Shown here in pieces: positions 1-8,448 of a DNA stretch of 64,000 nt. The notes beneath the pieces were generated by a model. That model worked only from the letters and a program-made list of their open reading frames with translations, was not told the origin of the DNA and searched no databases. Position 1 is the first letter of the stretch; the number at the start of each line of letters is the position of its first letter. This DNA is from Sulfurimicrobium sp031426915. Lineage in GTDB: Bacteria > Pseudomonadota > Gammaproteobacteria > Burkholderiales > Sulfuricellaceae. The position numbers and the translations under genes are program-made. The stretch is taken from assembly GCA_031426915.1 (NCBI GenBank), contig JASJPB010000025.1, positions 1 to 64,000 on the forward strand, read 5' to 3'.

Positions 1-557
1 CCGCGCTGGCGGCTGATAGCCGTGCCGGTATGGCCATGGCGGTGACCCAGGTTGCTACCGCTGCCGCTGCGCTGGCCTGGATGTTCGCGGAGTGGATGGG
101 CAAGGGCAAGCCTTCGGTGCTGGGTATTGCTTCCGGTGCCGTGGCCGGCCTGGTGGCCATCACGCCGGCGTCCGGTTTCGTCGGCCCGATGGGTGCGCTG
201 ATGATCGGCCTGGCGGCCGGTGTGGTGTGCTTCTGGGGTGCCACTTCGCTCAAGCGTATGCTGGGCTATGACGATTCCCTGGACGCCTTCGGCGTGCACG
301 GCATCGGCGGTATCGTCGGCGCCCTCCTCACCGGCGTGTTCGCGGTCAAGGATATCGGCGGCACGGCCGGCCTGCTGGAAGGTAACGGCGGCCAGGTCAT
401 GATCCAGCTGATGGGCGTCGCGGCAACGGTGATCTATACCGCCGTCGCTTCCTTCGTCATCCTCAAGGTGATCGATATGGTGATCGGCCTGCGCGTCTCC
501 GAAGAGGAAGAGCGCGAGGGCCTCGATGTCAGCCTCCACGGCGAGCGCGTCGACTAA
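1..557 (+). CDS. amtB: Ammonium transporter AmtB, C-terminal part (5' end outside window)
   Basis: This is the C-terminal half of an inner-membrane Amt/Rh ammonium channel; the open frame (codons from base 3) runs in from beyond the window edge. Visible are several glycine/alanine-rich transmembrane helices, the segment DAFGVHGIGGIVGALLTGVF carrying the second pore histidine, and the conserved cytoplasmic tail RVSEEEEREGLDVSLHGE. In this family the tail couples the three subunits and is the docking region for the PII protein GlnK, so a glnK gene is likely just upstream, outside the window (inference). Two hairpins follow the stop codon, the second a clear intrinsic terminator. Confidence 0.97.
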   Translation, partial: ALAADSRAGMAMAVTQVATAAAALAWMFAEWMGKGKPSVLGIASGAVAGLVAITPASGFVGPMGALMIGLAAGVVCFWGATSLKRMLGYDDSLDAFGVHGIGGIVGALLTGVFAVKDIGGTAGLLEGNGGQVMIQLMGVAATVIYTAVASFVILKVIDMVIGLRVSEEEEREGLDVSLHGERVD

Positions 558-567
558 GCCTCAAACC

Positions 568-591
568 CCGCGGAGCCCACCGGCTCCGCGG
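568..591 (+). other. Perfect hairpin just after the amtB stop
   Basis: A 10-bp perfect stem (CCGCGGAGCC / GGCTCCGCGG) with a 4-nt loop lies 11 bp after the amtB stop. It has no T-run, so it is more likely a 3'-end stabilising hairpin than a terminator on its own. Confidence 0.6.
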
Positions 592-646
592 CATGCAACA
601 AGGTTCGTAAGTTCTCCTCCTCTCCCCTCAAGAGTGGATTTCTATA

Positions 647-674
647 GGGCGGCTCCGGCCGCCCTTCTTTTTTA
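647..674 (+). terminator. Intrinsic terminator of amtB
   Basis: A GGGCGGC / GCCGCCC stem with a TCCG loop is followed directly by TTCTTTTTTT. This is a textbook Rho-independent terminator on the plus strand, about 90 bp after the amtB stop. Confidence 0.9.
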
Positions 675-702
675 CGCCGCCGAAGAGAAACGTGAGGCTC
701 GG

Positions 703-1113
703 TTATGCAGCACCAGCGTTCCGGCCAAGCTTGTAGGCCTGGAAAAGCGCATTCTCGAGTTCGCGATGTTGCCCGAGATCATCAATACCCAATTCGCGTG
801 TGGCAATGGCCTGCAACAGGCCGAGCGTTTTGAGTTCTTGCCCCCTGGCGACAAAAGCTTCCAGGTCAAACTCCCCGTCAGTTAAAAAGTCCGTAGCTAA
901 TCCGTGTGCGTTATCGAAGCGAATATCTTCCTGCTGCATGACTTCGTAGAGATAGGAATAGGTGTCGACGCCATTTTTCTTGGCCAGGATCGCATGCAGC
1001 GACTGTCGCGAAGCGTCAGGCTCCAGGAAGTCGTCCAGTTCGATCGTCGCAAACAGGGAATAGGTCTCGCCCTTGAAAGAGAACTCGACATGGGCGTCTA
1101 TGCTGTTTTTCAT
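703..1113 (-). CDS. Conserved-looking hypothetical protein (136 aa)
   Basis: I do not recognise this protein. From the chosen ATG it begins MKNSIDAHVEFSFKGETYSL and continues as an acidic soluble protein without signal peptide or membrane segment. The open frame extends 27 codons further upstream, but that stretch looks non-coding, and the inner ATG has GGAAAA a few bases ahead. It stands alone between the amtB terminator and the convergently packed dehydrogenase gene. The composition (many D/E/L residues, helical C-terminal half) is like a small cytoplasmic regulatory or adaptor protein, but no function can be claimed. Confidence 0.7.
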   Translation of the reverse strand: MKNSIDAHVEFSFKGETYSLFATIELDDFLEPDASRQSLHAILAKKNGVDTYSYLYEVMQQEDIRFDNAHGLATDFLTDGEFDLEAFVARGQELKTLGLLQAIATRELGIDDLGQHRELENALFQAYKLGRNAGAA

Positions 1114-1171
1114 CTTGTTTTCCAGTGCTGAAAATGGTCGGGACTGCACGCGGTTTGAGTGTGCATATGCA

Positions 1172-2782
1172 CTATGGATTACTTCCTCCGGCAACGCTCA
1201 GGGCCACGGCCTCGGCCACCTTGATGCCGTCCACTGCGGAGGAAAGAATCCCTCCCGCGTAACCCGCGCCTTCACCGGTAGGATAGAGCCCGCGCACGTT
1301 CAGGCTCTGGAAATCGTCCTGACGCTTGATGCGGACCGGGGAGGAAGTGCGCGTCTCGACCCCGGTCAATACCGCGTCGTGCATGGCAAATCCGCGCATC
1401 TGCTTGTCGAAAGCGGGGAGGGCTTCGCGTATCGCCGCAATGGCATAGTCCGGCAGGCAGCTGCTCAGGTCGCCCAAATGCACGCCGGGCGTATAGGAGG
1501 GCAGTACCGACCCGAAGGCGGTAGAGGGTTTGCCGGCCAGGAAATCGCCCACCAGTTGCCCCGGCGCATGATAGTTCGCACCGCCCAGCTCGAACGCGCG
1601 CGCTTCCCAGCGGCGCTGGAAGGCGATGCCCGCCAGCGCATCGCCGGGATAGTCGTCCGGCGTGATGCCGACCACGATGCCACTGTTGGCGTTGCGCTCG
1701 GCGCGCGAATACTGGCTCATGCCGTTGGTCACGACGCAACCCGGTTCGGACGCGGCCGCCACCACCTGGCCGCCCGGACACATGCAGAAACTGTAGACCG
1801 AACGCCCATTGGCGCAGTGATGCACCAGCTTGTAATCGGCCGACCCCAGCAGCGGGTTGCCGGCGTTCTTGCCGAAACGGCAGCGGTCGATGAGCGACTG
1901 CGGATGCTCGATACGAAACCCGACCGAGAAGGGTTTGGCCTCCATATAGACGCCACGGTCATGGAGCATCTGAAAAGTATCGCGTGCACTGTGCCCGACC
2001 GCCAGCACGACATGGTCGCTGGCGATGCGCTCGCCGCCGGCAAGCACTACGCCACGCACTTGTCCGTGGTCGATTTCGAGGTCGTCCACCCGGCTCTGAA
2101 AGCGGATTTCCCCGCCCAGCGCTTCGATGGTCGCACGCATCTTTTCCACCATGCTCACCAGCCTGAAAGTACCGATATGGGGCTTGCTGACATAGAGAAT
2201 TTCCTCCGGCGCGCCGGCCTTGACGAATTCCGTCAGCACCTTGTGCCCGTAGTGTTTCGGGTCTTTGATCTGGCTGTGGAGTTTGCCGTCGGAAAAAGTC
2301 CCTGCGCCGCCTTCGCCGAATTGCACGTTGGATTCCGGGTCGAGCTTCCCCTGCCGCCACAGCTCGAAGGTATCCTTGGTGCGCTCGCGCACCGCCTTGC
2401 CGCGCTCCAGAATAATTGGGCGGAAGCCCGACTGCGCCAAGATCAGGCCGGCGAACAGCCCTGCCGGCCCCATGCCGATCACCACTGGGCGAGAAGGCAG
2501 GCTGGCCGGCACCTGGGCCACGAAGTGATAAGCGGTGTCCGGCGTGGGCGAGAGATGGCGCTCGCCTTTCAGGCGCTTCAATATCGCCGACTCGTTTCTG
2601 GTTTCGATATCCACGGTGTAAACGAAAGAAATGGCCCCCGGCTTGCGGGCATCGTAACCGCGGCGCGCAATCGAATAGCCGAGCAGCGCATCCGTTTCAA
2701 TCCCCAGTCGTTCGAGAATGGCGGCTTTGAGCGCGCTTTCGGGATGATCGAGGGGGAGCTTGATTTCAGTCAGTCGCAGCAT
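1172..2782 (-). CDS. FAD-dependent dehydrogenase (COG2509 family)
   Basis: A predicted flavoprotein of 536 aa, the usual length for the COG2509 'uncharacterised FAD-dependent dehydrogenase' family. About 95 residues in, a Rossmann FAD-binding motif is visible (VVIGMGPAGLFAGLILAQSG, then a glutamate at the end of the second strand in IILERG). Further on come FGEGGAGTFSDGKL, a family hallmark, and a C-terminal GLYPTGEGAGYAGGILSSA block that closes the FAD site. The first ~90 residues form the basic N-terminal domain typical of the family. Soluble and cytoplasmic; the substrate is unknown. It appears to be monocistronic. Confidence 0.9.
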   Translation of the reverse strand: MLRLTEIKLPLDHPESALKAAILERLGIETDALLGYSIARRGYDARKPGAISFVYTVDIETRNESAILKRLKGERHLSPTPDTAYHFVAQVPASLPSRPVVIGMGPAGLFAGLILAQSGFRPIILERGKAVRERTKDTFELWRQGKLDPESNVQFGEGGAGTFSDGKLHSQIKDPKHYGHKVLTEFVKAGAPEEILYVSKPHIGTFRLVSMVEKMRATIEALGGEIRFQSRVDDLEIDHGQVRGVVLAGGERIASDHVVLAVGHSARDTFQMLHDRGVYMEAKPFSVGFRIEHPQSLIDRCRFGKNAGNPLLGSADYKLVHHCANGRSVYSFCMCPGGQVVAAASEPGCVVTNGMSQYSRAERNANSGIVVGITPDDYPGDALAGIAFQRRWEARAFELGGANYHAPGQLVGDFLAGKPSTAFGSVLPSYTPGVHLGDLSSCLPDYAIAAIREALPAFDKQMRGFAMHDAVLTGVETRTSSPVRIKRQDDFQSLNVRGLYPTGEGAGYAGGILSSAVDGIKVAEAVALSVAGGSNP

Positions 2783-2849
2783 GGGAAAAATCCGTTAACT
2801 CCCGTCGCAAAGCCGATCAGGGTGATGGCTTTCACAAACGAGGAACAAT

Positions 2850-3533
2850 CTATTTTACTGCATAGGGATCGTTACCTTCACGCCATGGATCATAAAACGG
2901 CGGCACCCTTCCCACCAGCGCCTCGAGCATGATCAGTTCAGCGTCGGTATGGTTGAGTACGGGCGCGGGCTGGATCAGCGCCCCCCTGGAAGCCGCGTAA
3001 ATGAAACGGGGAGCATCATGATGGCGGGTCTTGACCGTTTCCCTTGCATTCGGATTAGTGGCAGACTGAATTTCCACCTCTCCATAGCAGGTGCATACAT
3101 AGGAGCGTTCGGGTTCTGCCTCGACATACGCTCCCGTACCACGTATGCCGAGCGTGGCGGTGGGCAGGACAATTTTCTTTTCGCCGCGACCGAACACTGA
3201 CAACATTTTTCCTGTCAGCACGCGCATGGTTCTCACCGCCGTTCCGCCAGCGACGACTTCCACCTGGCTGTTGGCGCGTAGCAGGAAGGCATCACGCTCC
3301 ACCACGAAAACGGCCATTCCGCCCCGGCCGGTAGTCACGCTGTCGCCGGGAGCTATCTGGGCGCCCGGACGAGGCGGCTTGTTATTGAGCAGAACCGCAC
3401 CTTCCATGCGGTGGAACCCGGGCGCCACCGGCCGTTCCGCCATCGCCAGCGCGTTTCGAATCAAAAGCGGAGAACTTGCCAGCACGCCTCCCGCTGCAAG
3501 TTTGGCCAACCAGGCACGACGCATAGGATTCAC
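2850..3533 (-). CDS. Exported FecR-domain protein
   Basis: A 227-aa protein with an N-terminal signal containing a twin arginine (MRRAWLAKLAAGGVL), suggesting Tat export to the periplasm. The core (about residues 40-155) is a FecR-type domain: AQIAPGDSVTTGRGGMAVFVV, LLRANSQVEV and ATLGIRGTGAYVE match the FecR pattern (generation of a charged cue, a threshold loop and a terminal LGIRGT block). FecR domains in such stand-alone exported proteins are thought to bind or sense envelope signals, not iron specifically. Similar genes often accompany CHASE2 cyclase/CHAT loci, and one lies 30 kb away here (33660-35594); a functional link is only inference. Confidence 0.85.
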   Translation of the reverse strand: MNPMRRAWLAKLAAGGVLASSPLLIRNALAMAERPVAPGFHRMEGAVLLNNKPPRPGAQIAPGDSVTTGRGGMAVFVVERDAFLLRANSQVEVVAGGTAVRTMRVLTGKMLSVFGRGEKKIVLPTATLGIRGTGAYVEAEPERSYVCTCYGEVEIQSATNPNARETVKTRHHDAPRFIYAASRGALIQPAPVLNHTDAELIMLEALVGRVPPFYDPWREGNDPYAVK

Positions 3534-3548
3534 GGGTTTATCCTTGTG

Positions 3549-4718
3549 TTACAACGTATGACGCCGATCCCCGCGCACAAATCCGAGCGGGGTGTATGCC
3601 ATATTCTTGCCGCAAGCAATCGCCTTGAACAGCTCCCCCATTTCCGCCGGGCTGGTGAGCTTCTGCACTTGCGTGACCACCGGCAAATAGCTGGCCGGAT
3701 CGTTGGGAGAAATTCGCGCCAACAGCTCGGTCAGGCCGCAGTTGATGAGGAAGTTGGCCTGGCTGGCGTAGCCGTGCAACTCCATGCCGGCCTCGATACA
3801 TTCTGCGGCAATGGCGCTAAAATCCACGTGCGCGGTGATGTCCTGCAGTCCCGGCAGAAAGAACGGGTCGCCATGGGCGTGGTGGCGGTAGTGGCACATC
3901 AGGGTGCCCTGGCTGCGCTGCGGATGGTAATACTCGCCGGCCCCGAAACCGTAATCCAGCATCAAAACCAGACCCCGGTCGAGCATCTGGCCCAGGCTCC
4001 GCACAAAGCCCCGCGCGGCAAGATTGATCTCGCTCCGGTACGGCGCGTCACCCGACACAAAAGCGGCGGGGGGCAAGGCCTGCGCCTGGCGCAGTAACTC
4101 GCCCTCCGCGAGACGACGCTCGCACCAGGCAAAGCGCCCGGATTCCACACCCACCCCGCACTCGAAAATCCCGCCGGTGCGCCACTCCACCACATGCACC
4201 GGCATCGCATCCAGCACTTCATTGCCCAGGATGAGGCCGGTGAAGTGTTGCGGCAGTGTATCCAGCCATGCGAAACGCTCGAGCAGATGCGGGGCGCCCA
4301 GTTCGATGCGCTGCTGCTGGCGCTGGCGCAAGTCGGCGCTCACTTCCAGGATAAAATACTGCCGGGGCAATTGCTCCAGCCGTTCCAGCTCCAGCATCAG
4401 ATCCAGTGCCAGCTTGCCTGAACCGGCACCGATCTCCAGCACATCGCCGCGGGTTTCCCGCAGCACCTGCGCCGCCTGGCGCGCCACTGCCTGGCCGAAC
4501 AGGGCAGAAATTTCCGGGGCGGTGACAAAATCCCCGCCGGCTCCGAATTTATCCAGGCCGGCACTGTAATAGCCCAGGCCGGGCGCGTACAGGGCGAGTT
4601 CCATGAAACGGGCGAAGGAAATCCAGCCTCCGCCGGCGGCAATTTCGGCCGCAATCGCAACGCTCACGGCATGGCTGTGTTCGAGGGCTGGCGCGGCGGG
4701 TTCAGGTAGTGGGGGCAT
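3549..4718 (-). CDS. SAM-dependent methyltransferase, MidA/NDUFAF7 family
   Basis: A 389-aa class I methyltransferase of the COG1565 family, whose mitochondrial member NDUFAF7 methylates an arginine of complex I. Motifs visible are DFVTAPEISALFGQAVARQ, the SAM-binding VLEIGAGSGKLALDLM, and LGNEVLDAMPVHVVEW, all family signatures; the length is normal. It is divergent from the pteridine reductase gene, with a 50-bp gap holding the perfect palindrome TTATCCGGATAA at 4753-4764. The bacterial substrate is unproven. Confidence 0.9.
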   Translation of the reverse strand: MPPLPEPAAPALEHSHAVSVAIAAEIAAGGGWISFARFMELALYAPGLGYYSAGLDKFGAGGDFVTAPEISALFGQAVARQAAQVLRETRGDVLEIGAGSGKLALDLMLELERLEQLPRQYFILEVSADLRQRQQQRIELGAPHLLERFAWLDTLPQHFTGLILGNEVLDAMPVHVVEWRTGGIFECGVGVESGRFAWCERRLAEGELLRQAQALPPAAFVSGDAPYRSEINLAARGFVRSLGQMLDRGLVLMLDYGFGAGEYYHPQRSQGTLMCHYRHHAHGDPFFLPGLQDITAHVDFSAIAAECIEAGMELHGYASQANFLINCGLTELLARISPNDPASYLPVVTQVQKLTSPAEMGELFKAIACGKNMAYTPLGFVRGDRRHTL

Positions 4719-4768
4719 GGCAAGGTGTGGTAAATTGAATCGAATTACAGGATTATCCGGATAAGCAC

Positions 4769-5509
4769 ATGGATGGCAAAGTTATCTTGATCACCGGCGG
4801 CGCAGTCCGCGTTGGCGCGGCCATAGCCCGCCGTCTCCACGGGGCGGGCGGGCGCATCGTGATCCATTACCGCTCGTCGGCGCAGGATGCGGAAAAGTTG
4901 CAAGCCGAGCTGAACACGCTTCGCCCCGGTTCCGCCGCTGTCGTGCAAGGCGACCTGCTCGACCCGGCCTGTTACCCGCACCTGGTGGAAGCCGCACTGC
5001 AACGCTTCGGACGGCTCGATGTGCTGATCAACAACGCCTCCAGCTTCTACCCCACCGCCGTGGGTGAAATCACCGAAAAGGACTGGCTCGACCTGGTCGG
5101 CACCAATCTCAAGGCACCGCTATTCCTGTCCCAGGCCGCCGCCGATGCGCTGACACACAGCCACGGCTGCATCGTCAACATCGCCGATATCCACGCCGAG
5201 CGACCGATGAAAAGCTATGTGGTGTACAGCATCGCCAAGGCCGGGTTGGTAGCGCTGACCAAATCGCTGGCCCATGAATTGGGACCACAGGTGCGCGTCA
5301 ACGCGGTTGCCCCCGGCCCGATCATGTGGCCGGAAGAAGATCCCGGCTTCGACGATCAGGAACGCCGCCGCATCGTGGCCCATACCCTGTTGAAGCGGGA
5401 AGGTAGCCCGGAAGATATCGCCAAGGCGGTCATGTTCCTGATCCAGGACGCACCTTATATCACCGGCGTGATCTTGCCGGTGGATGGCGGACGGAGTGCC
5501 AGCCTATGA
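4769..5509 (+). CDS. Pteridine reductase (FolM-like short-chain dehydrogenase)
   Basis: A 246-aa SDR family oxidoreductase. The cofactor motif is TGGAVRVG, the arginine-containing variant of the glycine motif used by NADPH-dependent pteridine reductases (PTR1/FolM). The catalytic YSIAK (Tyr/Lys) and the C-terminal ITGVILPVDGG are present. It probably reduces dihydro- or biopterins, acting as an alternative dihydrofolate/dihydromonapterin reductase. Its stop overlaps the next ATG (ATGA at 5506-5509), so it is translationally coupled to the PP-loop gene downstream. Confidence 0.88.
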   Translation: MDGKVILITGGAVRVGAAIARRLHGAGGRIVIHYRSSAQDAEKLQAELNTLRPGSAAVVQGDLLDPACYPHLVEAALQRFGRLDVLINNASSFYPTAVGEITEKDWLDLVGTNLKAPLFLSQAAADALTHSHGCIVNIADIHAERPMKSYVVYSIAKAGLVALTKSLAHELGPQVRVNAVAPGPIMWPEEDPGFDDQERRRIVAHTLLKREGSPEDIAKAVMFLIQDAPYITGVILPVDGGRSASL

Positions 5510-6261
5510 CCACTGAATTAATTAAACCACCCCGCACTCTGCTCTCCGCCACCGGCCGCGCCATCGGCGATTTTTCCATGATCCGCGAGGGCGACAAGGT
5601 GCTGCTGGGACTGTCCGGCGGCAAGGATTCGCTTTCGCTGCTGCAGGTGTTGTTGCATCTGCAACGCAAGGCACCGGTCAAATTCGAGCTGGCGGCCTGC
5701 ACCGTCGATCCGCAATCTCCGGACTTTGACCCGTCACCCTTGAAGGCGTACCTGGCTGAACTGGGCGTGCGCTATTTCTACGAAAGCCAGCCCATCGTGG
5801 AGCAGGCCAAGACTTCGATGCAGGGGGATTCCTTCTGCGCCTTCTGCTCGCGCATGCGACGCGGCATCCTCTACCGCACCGCACGGGAAAACGGCTACAA
5901 CGTGCTGGCGCTGGCGCAGCATCTGGACGATGCCGCGGAAACTTTCTTCATGTCCACCTTCTTCGGTGGCAAGCTGCGCACCATGAAAGCGCATTATCTC
6001 AATGACGCTGGCGACATCCGCATCATTCGCCCCTTCATCTACCTGCGCGAACGCCAGAGCGCCGCTTTCGCCAAGAGTGCCGGGCTACCGGTAATCGCCG
6101 AAAATTGTCCATCTTGCTTCGCCGTGCCCACAGAGCGCTGGCACATGAAGCAATTGCTGGCGGAACAGGAAAAGAAACATTCCAGGCTTTTCGCCAGCCT
6201 GCTTACCGCATTGAAGCCTTTGTTGCGGGACGAGCGTCTGTCTGCAGACGGCCGTCAATAA
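5506..6261 (+). CDS. TtcA-family PP-loop ATPase (short form)
   Basis: A 251-aa N-type ATP pyrophosphatase of the TtcA/TilS superfamily. The P-loop LGLSGGKDSLSLL is near residue 35, the CxxC of TtcA-type thiolases appears as SFCAFCSRMRRGILYR, and LAQHLDDAAETFFM and a conserved IIRPFIYLRE follow. TtcA itself makes 2-thiocytidine at tRNA position 32 using an Fe-S cluster. Here the third ligand region reads NCPSCF in place of the single-cysteine segment of E. coli TtcA, and the protein is about 50 residues shorter than typical TtcA. It may be a TtcA paralogue with a different tRNA or substrate. The 3' end overlaps the convergent pagL gene by 7 bp. Confidence 0.85.
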   Translation: MTTELIKPPRTLLSATGRAIGDFSMIREGDKVLLGLSGGKDSLSLLQVLLHLQRKAPVKFELAACTVDPQSPDFDPSPLKAYLAELGVRYFYESQPIVEQAKTSMQGDSFCAFCSRMRRGILYRTARENGYNVLALAQHLDDAAETFFMSTFFGGKLRTMKAHYLNDAGDIRIIRPFIYLRERQSAAFAKSAGLPVIAENCPSCFAVPTERWHMKQLLAEQEKKHSRLFASLLTALKPLLRDERLSADGRQ

Positions 6262-6809
6262 TTGTAGGTTAGACGAACCTGGTGGAAGTCGATGCCGTCG
6301 TTTGGCCTACTGAGCTCGGCATTGGACAGATGTTGTAAACGGTACCCCAGATCATACCTGCCCTTTTCGCCAAAGGTCGCACCGAACCCGACGTGGTCGC
6401 CGAAATTGAAGCCGCTGCCGAAATTGCGTTGTTTGTTGATGCGCGTGGCTGACAGCAGGTGGGCGCCGACCGCGCCTTCCAGGTAGAAGGCAGACTGTCT
6501 GTCCTTGGCTTGCATACGGAAAACCGGGGTAATGCCAACATCCCATAAATCCTCGCTGCCGTCGCCGCTACCCTGCCAGCGACCCAGAGAAACTTCCCAA
6601 TATCCGGTGAGATACCACGCACCGTCGGTGAACCATTTCTTGTCCCAGTTCCACTTCGCGTGGATACGCACTTCATCGGTGGAGTCGCTACCACGCCCGA
6701 GTTCGAGACCGAAGCCATCGGGAGTTTTGTCGGCAACAGCGATCAGCGGGGAAAAAACCATGATCAGGAACGCCAAGAATTTGCAGGTCAATTTCATGCC
6801 GGGAATCAT
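6255..6809 (-). CDS. pagL: Lipid A 3-O-deacylase PagL
   Basis: A 184-aa outer-membrane beta-barrel esterase that removes the 3-O acyl chain from lipid A. An N-terminal signal peptide (KFLAFLIMVFSPLIAVA) is followed by amphipathic strands and, near the C terminus, YRLQHLSNAELSRPNDGIDF, the PagL active-site block with the catalytic His-Ser pair. The last residue is an aromatic Tyr, as expected for outer-membrane barrels. The ATG at 6809 is preceded by GGAG at good spacing; an alternative ATG lies 4 codons inside. LPS deacylation would change envelope charge and TLR4 reactivity (family knowledge). Confidence 0.92.
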   Translation of the reverse strand: MIPGMKLTCKFLAFLIMVFSPLIAVADKTPDGFGLELGRGSDSTDEVRIHAKWNWDKKWFTDGAWYLTGYWEVSLGRWQGSGDGSEDLWDVGITPVFRMQAKDRQSAFYLEGAVGAHLLSATRINKQRNFGSGFNFGDHVGFGATFGEKGRYDLGYRLQHLSNAELSRPNDGIDFHQVRLTYNY

Positions 6810-6837
6810 CGTTTGAACTCCGCCGTTTTCTGTCGCG

Positions 6838-7671
6838 CTATTTGTAGATGATGACCTTCTCGCTGCTCTTCTCGATCACCGTGGTGCTGCTGTTGACGCT
6901 GCTGCGTCCAGCGGCGGGATTGAACTGTTCTTCCAGTTGGCGCGCCACGTCCGCGCCCAGGCTCTTGGACACGTCCGACATCACCCGACCGCGATTGGGC
7001 ACGATGCGTCCGCCGCGCGTGGTGGAGATGAGCTTGACATCGGAGCCTTCTCCCATGGCGCTGAAGGCGGCCTTGATTTCGTAGGTCTTGGTGTTGATCA
7101 GGTTGAAGTCGGCTACCAGTTCCAGGCTGAAGATATGCGACAGCGTATCCGAGCCGATCACCGGCGTGTCTTCGTCGCGGAACTGGATACTGCTCACCGT
7201 GCCGAACAGCACGTAGTCCGCGCCCTTGTAATAGCCCTTCTTGATGCGGTCGATGATATCGAACAGCTTGTCGGTATCCTTCTGCGTTACCGGACGCCCC
7301 TGGAACACGCGGTAGCCGCCGGACTTGAGCATCTCGCCTTTGATGTCGGAGACAAATTTGTGCAGTTCGCCGCGATCGATGTAGGTGTAAGTCCCGGAGG
7401 CTTCGTAGTAGCTCGATTCAGATCTGGCATTGACCGATTCCCGGCTACCGGCGGAATAGCTGTAGGGCGTTTCCCGCTCGCGCTCGCTGGAACGCGCTCT
7501 CAGGGAGGATTTCTCGTGGGCGGCAACAACGTGGAAATATTCGCGCACCTTCTCCTCGTAGCTGAGGTCGGTCACGGCGATTTTTGGTACGGCGGGCTCA
7601 TTGGCAGCCAGAACTGGCGCGGCAAGGCCCAGCATGGCGAACATGGCCAGGGCGAGGTTGCGGATAAACAT
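6838..7671 (-). CDS. CsgG/LpoB-like exported protein
   Basis: A 277-aa periplasmic protein with signal peptide (LALAMFAMLGLAAPVLAA). The segment KIAVTDLSYEEKVREYF resembles the start of CsgG/LpoB-type alpha-beta domains. It continues with DYVLFGTVSSIQF and NTKTYEIKAAFSAMGEG, consistent with a family that samples envelope state or assembles outer-membrane complexes. No lipobox cysteine is seen. It is the last gene of the set COG3014, ycfL, lpoB, csgG-like, separated from lpoB by 153 bp that contain an inverted-repeat element. The exact function is unknown. Confidence 0.75.
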   Translation of the reverse strand: MFIRNLALAMFAMLGLAAPVLAANEPAVPKIAVTDLSYEEKVREYFHVVAAHEKSSLRARSSERERETPYSYSAGSRESVNARSESSYYEASGTYTYIDRGELHKFVSDIKGEMLKSGGYRVFQGRPVTQKDTDKLFDIIDRIKKGYYKGADYVLFGTVSSIQFRDEDTPVIGSDTLSHIFSLELVADFNLINTKTYEIKAAFSAMGEGSDVKLISTTRGGRIVPNRGRVMSDVSKSLGADVARQLEEQFNPAAGRSSVNSSTTVIEKSSEKVIIYK

Positions 7672-7717
7672 GGGAAGCTCCTTAATTTATTACGTTATGG
7701 CGCATCGCCCGTGGCGC

Positions 7718-7802
7718 CGTCATTGCAAGGAACGAAGTGATAAAGCGATCTGCGGGTAAAGAGATGGCTTCATCGACTTCATGGCTTGAGCTTGCAATGA
7801 CA
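7718..7802. repeat. Dispersed inverted repeat (CGTCATTGCAAGG type)
   Basis: GTCATTGCAAG at 7719-7729 is mirrored by CTTGCAATGAC at 7791-7801. The left end continues GAACGAAGTGATAAAGCGATCT. This pattern (CGTCATTGCGAGGAACGAAGTGA...GCAATGACA) is a widespread bacterial intergenic palindrome. It fills the gap between lpoB and the CsgG-like gene. Confidence 0.8.
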
Positions 7803-7824
7803 GCTCCCCCCCGACCGCCAGCAT

Positions 7825-8439
7825 TTAACGCCTGGTGGTCTTGCGGATTTCCTTCTCGTCCGCCCATTCGATCACGCCGGACTCATTGTTGACCAGCATC
7901 AGGCTGAACTTGTAGTACACGTCCTTGATGTCGCTGCTGCGCTTGACGATGGAGGTAATGTTGCCCTCGACGCGGAAGTCGGCGCCTTCCATCTGGCCGA
8001 TCTTCTTGGCCGTGCTCTTCTTGTAGAGCCCGGTCTGGTTCTGGCGGATCAGCTCGTCGGTCTGGTTCTGCATCGCGACGGTATCGACCGCGAAGCGTAC
8101 CGCGCCGCTTTTCAGCAACTGGGCGCGAATGGAATCGGTGATGGAGCGGGTGTCGATGTATTCGCTGGTCTTGTTCTTGACCTCGGCGATGGTCACCAGC
8201 GGCGTCTTGCGGGACTGGGTCACGGGCCGGGATTGCATCATGGAACGTGCCATGGACTCTGCGATGGTTTGCAGGTCGGTGGAACCGAATTCATTGGTCA
8301 CGGTCTCGACCGCCTTGGCGTCGCCGTATTTCACCGGCCCGGACGAGACCTCGGGCGAGGTGGTGGCACAGCCGCCCAGGCTCAGCACCACGGTAGCGGT
8401 CAGGATAAGCAGCAGTGAGGAGGGGAGTTGCAGTTTCAT
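7825..8439 (-). CDS. lpoB: Penicillin-binding protein activator LpoB-like lipoprotein
   Basis: A 204-aa outer-membrane lipoprotein with lipobox SLGGCATT (Cys about residue 24). The mature part matches LpoB/YcfM: ESMARSMMQSRPVTQSRK, TPLVTIAEVKNKTSEYIDT, SITDSIRAQLLKSGAVRF, and a C-terminal VIEWADEKEIRK. In enterobacteria LpoB reaches through the peptidoglycan to stimulate PBP1b. A class A PBP is encoded in the same window (59320-62418), but that pairing is only a possibility. It lies just downstream of the YcfL-like gene in the same operon, 9 bp apart. Confidence 0.9.
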   Translation of the reverse strand: MKLQLPSSLLLILTATVVLSLGGCATTSPEVSSGPVKYGDAKAVETVTNEFGSTDLQTIAESMARSMMQSRPVTQSRKTPLVTIAEVKNKTSEYIDTRSITDSIRAQLLKSGAVRFAVDTVAMQNQTDELIRQNQTGLYKKSTAKKIGQMEGADFRVEGNITSIVKRSSDIKDVYYKFSLMLVNNESGVIEWADEKEIRKTTRR

Positions 8440-8448
8440 GAGAGACTC

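Noticed and set aside
568..591. First hairpin after amtB as the main terminator
   Set aside because: There is no T-run after it; the hairpin at 647-674 fits much better.
1073..2932. 619-aa plus-strand open frame opposite the FAD dehydrogenase
   Set aside because: Its composition (many His, Ala, Arg) is typical of a GC-rich antisense frame. The minus-strand frame has clear FAD motifs.
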